Of a DNA stretch of 54,939 nt, positions 16,701 to 22,649 are shown piece by piece (the stretch's first letter is position 1; every line of letters begins with the position of its first letter). Position numbers and translations under genes: made by a program. The stretch is from the NCBI GenBank assembly GCA_018240405.1, contig JAFEFW010000618.1, positions 1 through 54,939 on the forward strand, in the 5' to 3' direction. Source of the stretch: Pseudomonadota bacterium (lineage in GTDB: Bacteria > Pseudomonadota > Alphaproteobacteria > Acetobacterales > Acetobacteraceae). Under the pieces are notes generated by a model, which searched no databases, was not told the DNA's origin, and saw only the letters and a list, made by a program, of their open reading frames with translations.

Positions 16701-17602
16701 CGACCTTCCCGTTAGAAATCTCACTGTGCGAACTGCGTGTCGGCGGGCGGCGGCTGTTCACCGCCTTTCTGCGCGACCTGACGGAGCGCCTTGCTACGCA
16801 GGCGCGGATGCAGCAGATGCAGGTGGAACTGGCACATGTCTCCAGGTTGAGCGCTGCCGGTGCGATGGGATCGGCGCTGGCGCACGAACTGAACCAGCCG
16901 CTGACGGCGATCGCCAGCGCAGTACGGGCGGCGCGGCGCATGCTTGGAACGGCGAAGATGCAGGGTGTGCCGCCGTCGCTGATCGATGCCATGGACCTTG
17001 CGTCCGACCAGGCGCTGCGGGCGGGACAGATCGTGCGACGCCTGCGCGAGTTTGTCGCCCGCGGCGGTGATACCGACCGGCAAGTCGAGTCATTGTCGCG
17101 TCTGATCGAGGACGCAAGCGCCCTGGCGCTCGCGGGGACAAGGGAACGAGGTTTGCGTGCCCAATTCCTGCTGCCAGAGGAACTGCCGCCGGTCATCGTC
17201 GACCGAGTGCAGATTCAGCAGGTGCTGGTGAACCTGATCCGCAACGCCGTCCAGGCGATGACAGACGAGCCCGAAGACGTCCCGCCCGGCCTCCGCCGTG
17301 AGCCGGAGTTGATCGTCGCCGCGCGCGTGGCTGACGATGAGGCGGTTGAGGTGTCGGTCTCGGACAACGGGCCGGGCCTCCCGCCTACAGTCCTGGACCG
17401 CCTGTTCGAGCCGTTCGTGACGACCAGGGCCGGCGGCATGGGCGTCGGGCTGTCAATCTGCCAGTCGATCATCCGCGCCCACGGCGGACAGCTCTGGGCG
17501 GAGGCCCATCCCAGCGGCGGAACCATCTTCCGCTTTACATTGCCAAGCGCACACTTGGAGCCGATGCTGACGGCCCGACATGCCGATGACCCGCCAGTCT
17601 GA
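13778..17602 (+). CDS. fixL: FixL-like membrane histidine kinase with five PAS domains, last one heme-type
   Basis: A 1274-residue sensor kinase. Order: membrane helix (about 24-44), extracytoplasmic sensing region, second helix (about 282-302), HAMP-like stretch, five PAS domains (starting near 374, 510, 636, 761 and 889), HisKA with His1036 (AHELNQPLTAI) and a FixL-type ATPase domain. The fifth PAS aligns without gaps to the heme PAS of Bradyrhizobium FixL: proximal ligand His200 corresponds to His945, and Arg206, Arg214 and Arg220 correspond to Arg951, Arg959 and Arg965. This suggests oxygen sensing by heme; the other PAS domains and the outer region may add inputs. FixL of rhizobia has far fewer PAS domains, so this is an enlarged version. 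The 3' end overlaps the fixJ-like gene by 23 bases. No strong ribosome-binding site precedes the ATG. Confidence 0.85.
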   Translation: MFDGSASTLGNKAQPAHPLAWHLFRLCIALVLPVLLFAVALAWLYVDSQRASLETTAQAVARGAAHAVDRELTRATIAGKMLAQSRSIAVGNLERVAQRAAGLREELGLDVRLYDQTGHLLVDTAKARGDAQPPVRPPLADASQANQPAISDYVVDTIAGPGAQITVPVRDAQQVTHLLVIPVPASRIREIAHGRADKWMTIITDRLGVIVARSEGLQPPVGQPFPPALMAETAGRETGIVVADDLDGHPVLAAFSRLPTSGWAAWAVAPVAQMDSPLKQSIGALLALAALLTVLSSALATHFARRIARSVGALRAQAAGLRAGEAVTPPPSDVAELWDVSQALALAAADRLAAEAQLQEQNLALKHASKRQEDILDALPALVVLLDGDGRIAAVNEGWRTNPRVGPAQRSMVGDDYLAACLPGARAGDAQIKATLEGLQEVVAGRRQRFETIYTLAPPGGDPCWFQCIAVAHAVDHAAGATGGAVVMHLDMTKQVQTQETLAEREAQLRLFIERTPAAIAVFDTDMRYLSVSRRFLADYGLDTTDPNALLGRSHYDVFPDMMEHWRAVHRRVLVDGETLSAQEEAFPRHDGRIDWVRWEMTPWRHRGGSIGGAVLFTEMVTERKQAEAALRNSEARLRLAIEATGLGTLDEDLLSGRAVWNNTAFRILGLERASTPLSRKDWRDSVHPDDRDRVQDAYLAARSAGTLFQCEHRIIRPTGEVRWIRPLGRFLQGAFGEALRFVGVFSDITSLKHASERQERLLQLIEQSNDFIALADASGQLTYMNRGGRQMIGLGADADLSALNFADYVAPESRDLFETTVVPTIVAQGLWEGEMQLVHQRTGARIDIFRSTFALRDETGLVSGFGTVSRDITTAKQAEAALAESEARLRSILESVPDGMVLSDETGTIQSFSATAELLFGWSASEVVGRNVSVLMASPDRDHHDVHMARYIESGIKRVIGTGRTVTGLRKNGSTFPLEISLCELRVGGRRLFTAFLRDLTERLATQARMQQMQVELAHVSRLSAAGAMGSALAHELNQPLTAIASAVRAARRMLGTAKMQGVPPSLIDAMDLASDQALRAGQIVRRLREFVARGGDTDRQVESLSRLIEDASALALAGTRERGLRAQFLLPEELPPVIVDRVQIQQVLVNLIRNAVQAMTDEPEDVPPGLRREPELIVAARVADDEAVEVSVSDNGPGLPPTVLDRLFEPFVTTRAGGMGVGLSICQSIIRAHGGQLWAEAHPSGGTIFRFTLPSAHLEPMLTARHADDPPV

Positions 17603-18257
17603 CACTCTGCCCAGCATCCATGTTGTGGACGACGATGACGCCGTCCGCAGAGCCGTCGCGTTGTTGCTGGAGACGGCCGGCTGGGCGACCGCAACGCACG
17701 AGTCCGGCAACGCGTTTCTGGGCGCGCTGCCGGGCCTGGAGGAAGATCTGATTGCCTGTGTGCTGACCGATGTGCGCATGCCGGGACTGGACGGCGTCGC
17801 GCTGGTGCAGCATCTGCGCAAAGCGGGATTTGCCCGGCCCATTGTGGTGATGACGGCGCATGGCGATGTCACCACCGCTGTGCACGCCATGAAGAGCGGC
17901 GCCAATGACTTTATTGAAAAGCCGTTCGACGACGATACCCTGCTCGCGATGATCGACACCGCCATGCAGGCAACCGCCAGCGGCCAGGGCAGCGCGGGCG
18001 CGGTCTCGCGCGAGACGCTGGAGGCCGTCCGCCGGCTGTCCACGCTGTCGCCCCGCGAGCGGGAGGTGCTGGACCTGCTGGTCAGCGGCAAGCCCAACAA
18101 GCTGGTGGCCCACCAGCTTGGCATCAGCCAGCGCACCGCGGAGGTGCACCGCGCCCGGCTGATGGAACGGCTGGGCGTCCGCAGCCTGGCTGAAGCTGTG
18201 CGGCTGGCAGTCAGTGCGCAGCTTGCGGGCGGCGAAGGCGACCGGCTGGCGTGCTGA
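17580..18257 (+). CDS. fixJ: FixJ-family response regulator
   Basis: A 225-residue two-domain regulator. The receiver (about 12-130) has the acidic cluster VVDDDDAV, phospho-acceptor Asp64 (LTDVRMPG), MTAHGD with the conserved Thr, and the Lys of IEKPFDDD. The C-terminal LuxR-type helix-turn-helix (about 150-215) shows LSPREREVLDLLVSGKPNK and ISQRTAEVHRARLMERLGV, close to FixJ. It starts inside the end of the FixL-like gene, so the pair is one translational unit and the kinase is its likely partner. FixJ proteins activate fixK when phosphorylated at low oxygen; the FixK-like gene lies convergently about 600 bases away. A start at ATG 17586 is equally possible. Confidence 0.9.
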   Translation: MPMTRQSDTLPSIHVVDDDDAVRRAVALLLETAGWATATHESGNAFLGALPGLEEDLIACVLTDVRMPGLDGVALVQHLRKAGFARPIVVMTAHGDVTTAVHAMKSGANDFIEKPFDDDTLLAMIDTAMQATASGQGSAGAVSRETLEAVRRLSTLSPREREVLDLLVSGKPNKLVAHQLGISQRTAEVHRARLMERLGVRSLAEAVRLAVSAQLAGGEGDRLAC

Positions 18258-18406
18258 CACCCGACGAGTGGAGCGACGCGACCGGCGCGTAACGGGCCAT
18301 GGCGTCGACGCACCAGCAACCGGCGATAAGCGATGCCGGCATCCTGCCAGACCGTGTCGCACCGGCGGCAATGGTAATCGGTAACAGCGGCAGCGCTCAG
18401 CGCCCC

Positions 18407-18871
18407 CTAAGCCGCTGACTGCATCATCGCCTGCGCAACGGCATCGACGACGGCGTCCTCGTTGACAGGCTTCTTCAGCACAGCAACCGCACCGAGCGCC
18501 GCGGCACGGCGCGGCAGCAAATCATCTGTGCTGCTGCCGATGACGATGGCAGGCATGGTGATCCCGACTGCCGGCAATCGCTCCAGCAGCGACAACGCGT
18601 CGACCCCGTTGGGCAGATGATGGTCGATGACGAGGCAGCCCGGGCGACGACCACATGCGACGCGAGCGAAAGCGACGAGCGACGGGAAACCCTGGGCACA
18701 GTAGCCGGATGCACGCAGCCGCATGGCGAGCCTGCGCCGGAAGCCTGCATCCTTACCGACAATATGGATCACGGGGCCTGTGTCAGGCCCGGTGCACGGC
18801 TGCTGAGCGGTACGCGACGGCCGCTTGAAACAATCGCACAGGCTAGGCGACTGCAGGCAATCGTTGGGCAT
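18407..18871 (-). CDS. Cysteine-rich single-domain receiver, FixT-like
   Basis: A 154-residue protein with only a receiver domain (about 32-150) after a Cys-containing N-terminal extension. The phospho-acceptor Asp83 (VIDHHLP), the Ser of VIGSS and the Lys of LKKPVNED are kept, but the acidic pocket reads GKD rather than the FixJ-type DDD. Seven cysteines are present (5, 12, 14, 26, 58, 73, 79), unusual for a receiver. In Caulobacter, FixT is a single-domain receiver that binds an iron-sulfur cluster and inhibits FixL; the position here, coupled to a FixK-like gene beside fixLJ, fits that role. This is inference. Start ATG 18871 has GGGAGG 11 bases upstream and overlaps the end of the regulator gene by 29 bases; the frame also allows 18904. 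Confidence 0.7.
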   Translation of the reverse strand: MPNDCLQSPSLCDCFKRPSRTAQQPCTGPDTGPVIHIVGKDAGFRRRLAMRLRASGYCAQGFPSLVAFARVACGRRPGCLVIDHHLPNGVDALSLLERLPAVGITMPAIVIGSSTDDLLPRRAAALGAVAVLKKPVNEDAVVDAVAQAMMQSAA

Positions 18872-19583
18872 GGCCAGGGCAACCTCCCGAAAACGCCGCC
18901 GCACCGCAGCTCATGTCCACCAGTGTCCGGCGATCAAGAATCGTCACCTGCCGCTGTCGCACCACATCGATGACCGCGCGACGGCGCAGATCCTGGATAC
19001 AGCGGCTCAGGGTTTCGGGTGTGATACCCAAATAGTCGGCGGCATCGCGCCGGCTTATGGGTAGCACAAATGGGGTTGCCTCTCGCGCTGGAGGACGGCC
19101 GACGAGACGAAGCTCCATCTCCAGCAGGAATGCGGCAAGACGCTCTGGTGCCTCCAGCCGGCCGAGGATCAGCAGGCGGCTACGCGTCATGTCCAGACTA
19201 CGCAGGGCTTGATCGCGCATGCGCAGCATTGTCTCAGGATCGACCGCGGTATGCGCGGCCATCGGGCGCTGGCGGGTCTGCAGTAGCACCGTTTCATCGA
19301 TGCCCGCGGCCTCGGCGGAAAAGCCGTGGCAGGTATCAAGCTCGTCGTCGCCGAACACATCGCCTGGCAGGTAGAATTCGAGAATCTGGCGCCGCCCGTC
19401 AGGCAGCAGCTTGCAGGCCCGTACTGCGCCAGACACCACCTCATAGCGGTGGTCAATGGCGTCTCCCTCATGGAACAGCGGCTCATCGGTCCGGCAGGTG
19501 AGCCGCCGGGCCAGGACAAGGCCCCGCCGGTGGGAGAGCGACGCGGCATGGCCGTTGTAAGCTGCTGTGACCTGCGCATTCAT
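18843..19583 (-). CDS. Crp/Fnr-family regulator, FixK-like
   Basis: A 246-residue transcription factor: cyclic-nucleotide-binding-like barrel (about 25-130), long dimer helix, and a winged helix with recognition helix ITPETLSRCIQDL. Glu190, Ser193 and Arg194 match the E-xx-SR residues by which FNR and FixK read TTGAT/ATCAA. The N-terminal cysteine cluster of true FNR is absent (cysteines only at 30, 57, 85 and in the C-terminal part), so it is probably not an iron-sulfur oxygen sensor and fits FixK better. It is cotranscribed with the FixT-like receiver. A perfect FNR box 436 bases from its start lies in the promoter of the divergent RidA-type gene and is a likely target. Confidence 0.83.
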   Translation of the reverse strand: MNAQVTAAYNGHAASLSHRRGLVLARRLTCRTDEPLFHEGDAIDHRYEVVSGAVRACKLLPDGRRQILEFYLPGDVFGDDELDTCHGFSAEAAGIDETVLLQTRQRPMAAHTAVDPETMLRMRDQALRSLDMTRSRLLILGRLEAPERLAAFLLEMELRLVGRPPAREATPFVLPISRRDAADYLGITPETLSRCIQDLRRRAVIDVVRQRQVTILDRRTLVDMSCGAAAFSGGCPGHAQRLPAVA

Positions 19584-19666
19584 GTCTGAGTTGGCCTCAT
19601 GCCGCTTGGCCGGACATGGTTGTTCCGTGCCAAAACGAAAGCATCCTCACCGGCGTAGGCGGGACA

Positions 19667-19699
19667 CCGAACCGGCCGGTATCGGGCCGGCCGGTTCGG
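19667..19699. repeat. Perfect inverted repeat, 13-bp arms
   Basis: CCGAACCGGCCGG and its exact reverse complement flank a 7-base loop (TATCGGG). The hairpin would be very stable. It lies about 85 bases upstream of the FixK-like start with no T tract after it, so a terminator for a known gene is unlikely. Confidence 0.5.
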
Positions 19700-20018
19700 A
19701 CCCGGCGCAGTAGCGCGCCATCAAGAAGTTCTGCAGGCCCCGGAACGAGCCACCACTGCAGAGCAGTGCCGAAGTGGTTATGTCCCACCCTACCCCCCGG
19801 GATTGACCTGAACGGGGATCACCCGTCGTTAGGGAGTATGCTGCGTCTGCTCACGCTGCGCGATTTCGTAATTGTACTTAGGCAAAACCGACGGTGTAAA
19901 CGCAAATATTCACAAACCGATCAGCCGGTGAACCAAAATTGTAATTTCCTCAATTATTGGGGTCGCCCGCTCAATCTGGTCCCGCCCATCTGCCGTGGCA
20001 TGGACTGCCGGCTGTTGG

Positions 20019-20032
20019 TTGATCCAGATCAA
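20019..20032 (+). promoter_or_regulatory. Perfect FNR/FixK box upstream of the RidA-type gene
   Basis: TTGAT-CCAG-ATCAA matches all ten defined positions of the FNR/FixK consensus. Its centre is about 95 bases before the TTG start at 20121. A site centred at -41.5 would place transcription start near 20067, with TAGACC-like sequence at the -10 position. This matches the recognition residues of the FixK-like protein encoded next door. Confidence 0.7.
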
Positions 20033-20120
20033 CGACACGATCACGGAACGGTCCGTAGACCCTGTGGCTTCGGAATATACACGCATCAGTTGTAATGCGT
20101 GGCTTTTTGGGAGACCGGCA

Positions 20121-21284
20121 TTGGCAGCTCACCGGGATGGTTTGGCCTATCGTAGCATCGCCGGGGCAACCGGCAGCGCAGAGCATTTCATCACCATCGA
20201 CGCCCCGGATGGCCTCACCCTGCCGCGGCAGATCGACGCAGTGGCGCAGCGCTATGCCGAGGCGATGCAGACCCTGAACCTGTCGCCGGACACCGCCGTA
20301 TTCCGGCGGATCTATGTCAGCGATGCCGCCAACCAAGCTGAGCTGGTGCGGGAAAGCAGCCTGTTCACCGAACCCATGGGCAGCCCTGTCGCCGTGTCAA
20401 TGGTGCAACAGCCGCCGCTGCGTGGTGGGAAGATCGCCCTGTTCGCCTACCACCTGCAGACACCGGCGCCATTGCCGAAGCAGCACGTCGCACCGGGCCA
20501 CGTGCTGGTGGAGAACGGCGACCTGAAGCACCTTTGGAGCACGCGGCTCTGCACCGTGAACCAGAATGGGCCAAGCAATGCCGCTGCGCAGACACGGGAC
20601 GTGTTCGACCGGTTGATCCGGGTTCTTCACTCCCATGACGCGACGCTGGCCGAGAACTGCGTCCGCACCTGGCTTTATGTGAAGGACGTCGATGTCTTTT
20701 ACCAGGACGTCGTCGACTCCCGTATTGAAGTGTTTGACCGCCACGGATTGACGCGCGACACACACTACATTGCCAGCACCGGGATCGAGGGCGCCTGCTC
20801 CCACCGGTATGACGTCGTGCTGATGGATGCCTATTCGGTCCTGGGTCTGCAACCGGAGCAGGTGACATACCTGAACGACTTCAGCCGACTGTGCGCGACC
20901 AAAGACTACAACGTAACGTTCGAGCGTGGCACACGGATCGGTTATGCCGATCGTGCGCATCATTTCATTTCCGGCACTGCCAGCATCGACTCGTCAGGAC
21001 GCGTGGTGCATGTCGGTGATGTCGAACGACAGTTGGACCGCGCGCTGGAGAATGTCGACGCATTGCTGCGGTCGGGCGATGCCAATATCGACGACATGAC
21101 GCACTTCCTGATTTACCTGCGCGACCCGAGTGATACGGCCCGGATCGAGGCGCAGTTGCAGGAGCGTTTCCCGGAAGTGCCGCGCCTGACACTGCGCGGG
21201 CCCGTGTGCCGGCCGGAATGGCTGGTCGAGGTGGAGGGAATTGCGGTGGCGGAACAGCACGTCCCGGCGTTGCCGGTGTACTGA
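20121..21284 (+). CDS. Rid (YjgF/YER057c) family protein with an extra N-terminal domain
   Basis: A 387-residue protein. The C-terminal part (about 250-385) is a Rid domain: SGTASIDSSGRVVHVGDV, an LDRALENVDALL helix, LIYLRDPSD, and CRPEWLVEVEGIAV, where the Arg corresponds to the catalytic Arg of RidA that handles enamine/imine intermediates. The N-terminal 240 residues may be a second, divergent Rid-like domain, an architecture also seen in chorismatase-type enzymes; activity is not assignable. I choose TTG at 20121, with GGGAG at 20109-20113; an earlier in-frame ATG at 19995 would put the FNR box inside the coding region. The perfect FNR box suggests expression at low oxygen. Confidence 0.72.
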   Translation: MAAHRDGLAYRSIAGATGSAEHFITIDAPDGLTLPRQIDAVAQRYAEAMQTLNLSPDTAVFRRIYVSDAANQAELVRESSLFTEPMGSPVAVSMVQQPPLRGGKIALFAYHLQTPAPLPKQHVAPGHVLVENGDLKHLWSTRLCTVNQNGPSNAAAQTRDVFDRLIRVLHSHDATLAENCVRTWLYVKDVDVFYQDVVDSRIEVFDRHGLTRDTHYIASTGIEGACSHRYDVVLMDAYSVLGLQPEQVTYLNDFSRLCATKDYNVTFERGTRIGYADRAHHFISGTASIDSSGRVVHVGDVERQLDRALENVDALLRSGDANIDDMTHFLIYLRDPSDTARIEAQLQERFPEVPRLTLRGPVCRPEWLVEVEGIAVAEQHVPALPVY

Positions 21285-21466
21285 TCGGACCAGAGCGCCA
21301 CTTCCAGCTCAGCGCAGAGGCTGGCTGGATTGGATCGCGCTGGCCATGTCCTTGTCGCCATAAGCCGCCGACGCTCGGGCGATCAGACTTGATACCTCAC
21401 TCCCTGACGCCTTGCCGGTTGTCACACACGTGGAACGTTATGGTGCGGGAGCCTGGACGCACGCCG

Positions 21467-21871
21467 TCATCCCGGCAGGCGATCAAAGCAGCGTATCCCT
21501 TCCGGGATGCGATGGAACGCCTGCTTGTCGATTGTATAAATCGCCGCATCTGGACCGCCGAACAGCTTCGGATCGTCCAGCGTGCCGACCTTGACGATGA
21601 CCGCCTGCATCCGTGCCGGGCGGGTGACGACATGGGTGCCGCACTCCGGACAAAATTCCCGCGTTACCGGCTTCTCCAGGTCCTTGCGCGCGAATCCTTT
21701 CGGCGCCGCCTTGGTGTAGCGGAACCCATCCGTCGGCATAGCGATAAAGACGTTGGGGGAGCCCCCGGTGATGTACTGGCACTCCCGGCAATGGCACTGC
21801 GCCTTCAGGAGGGGTTCGCCGTCCGCAACGTAACGTACACTGCCGCAGTAGCAGCCACCTTCAAGTTTCAT
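21467..21871 (-). CDS. GFA family (CENP-V/GFA domain) zinc protein
   Basis: A 134-residue protein of the glutathione-dependent formaldehyde-activating fold. Zinc ligands are in place: CYCGSVRY (Cys7, Cys9), CHCRECQ (near 26-31) and FCPECGTH (near 72-78). Family members are small zinc beta-proteins, and most have no proven formaldehyde activity. GGAGGAA just before the ATG at 21871 fixes the start; the longer open frame upstream is Arg-rich and overlaps the previous gene. It lies 25 bases after the racemase-like gene, so it is probably the last gene of the leftward exopolysaccharide operon, without an evident role there. Confidence 0.85.
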   Translation of the reverse strand: MKLEGGCYCGSVRYVADGEPLLKAQCHCRECQYITGGSPNVFIAMPTDGFRYTKAAPKGFARKDLEKPVTREFCPECGTHVVTRPARMQAVIVKVGTLDDPKLFGGPDAAIYTIDKQAFHRIPEGIRCFDRLPG

Positions 21872-21896
21872 CGATTCCTCCTTCGCGCAGCGCCGG

Positions 21897-22640
21897 TCAG
21901 CGCCGGGTGAACAACCGCTCCAGCGCCGCCGGCACACCAGTGACCGGCTTCGCATCCGGCGTGCGGAACGTGCCGGCGGTCGCCTTGCGGGGACGCAGGG
22001 CCGCCAGAACCTCGGCCTGGCGCATGGCCGCCGCGACCCCGTCCACCAGCGGCACCGGCACACGCTCCGCCACCACGCTGGCGAGCCCCGCCAGTGGTGC
22101 GCCGCCCAGGATCACCACATCCGCCTGATCCTGCTCCACCGCCGCGCAGCACGCGGCGACCAGCTCGTCGGATTTTTCCTCGGCCACGCTGTTGATGTCG
22201 CGGAAGCCGCCGGGGACACAGCGTATGCTGGCCAGACGCCCACCCAGGCCATTGTAATCAACGCATTCGCGATACCACGGCTCCATTGCGGTAGCGAAGG
22301 TGACGATGGAAAAGCGGCGGCCGAGCATGCAGGCGGTCAGCATAGCGGCTTCGGCCATGCCAATGACGGGGATAGGGAAGAGTTCGCGTGCGCCGCCGAT
22401 GCCAGGATCGGCAAACGCGGCGATCACTGCCGCGTCACAGCCTGGACTATGCTCCGCCAGCAGTTCCAGCGCGACACGGCCGCCGATCACCGCCTCGGCG
22501 CGGGTTGCGATGTAGGGCACGCCATAGGGCGCGGTTACCGCCACCACCTCGGTGCCCGGACTGGCCGCACCTCGGGCCACCGCGGCAATGCGATCGGTGA
22601 CGGCCGTGGTGGTATTGGGGTTGGCGAAGAGAATCCTCAT
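21897..22640 (-). CDS. Aspartate/glutamate/hydantoin racemase-fold protein lacking the catalytic cysteines
   Basis: A 247-residue protein of the Asp/Glu/hydantoin racemase superfamily; its start (MRILFANPNTTTAVTDRI), the IPVIGMAEAAM segment near 94 and VVILGGAPLAGL near 174 fit the hydantoin/allantoin racemase branch. In that branch the two catalytic cysteines lie in ACF-D-GL and LGCAGM motifs. Here they read AAFADPGI and LGGAPL, so both seem lost (Ala and Gly). The protein may have another reaction or only bind ligand. It follows the XrtA gene by 9 bases and precedes the GFA gene by 25, so it shares their transcript. Confidence 0.78.
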   Translation of the reverse strand: MRILFANPNTTTAVTDRIAAVARGAASPGTEVVAVTAPYGVPYIATRAEAVIGGRVALELLAEHSPGCDAAVIAAFADPGIGGARELFPIPVIGMAEAAMLTACMLGRRFSIVTFATAMEPWYRECVDYNGLGGRLASIRCVPGGFRDINSVAEEKSDELVAACCAAVEQDQADVVILGGAPLAGLASVVAERVPVPLVDGVAAAMRQAEVLAALRPRKATAGTFRTPDAKPVTGVPAALERLFTRR

Positions 22641-22649
22641 CGCTGGACC

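Larger units (their letters stand above)
19584..20120. other. Divergent intergenic region of 537 bases
   Basis: The left third is GC-rich and holds a perfect 13-bp inverted repeat. The stretch from about 19860 to 19965 is AT-rich, unlike its surroundings, and probably contains promoter elements. A perfect FNR box follows at 20019-20032. A 63-codon open frame on the minus strand (19597-19788) has no ribosome-binding site, and I do not call it. Confidence 0.5.

Noticed and set aside
19597-19788. 63-codon minus-strand frame upstream of the FixK-like gene
   Set aside because: It spans the 13-bp inverted repeat, has no ribosome-binding site and no recognisable sequence. A decayed gene or transposon remnant cannot be shown.
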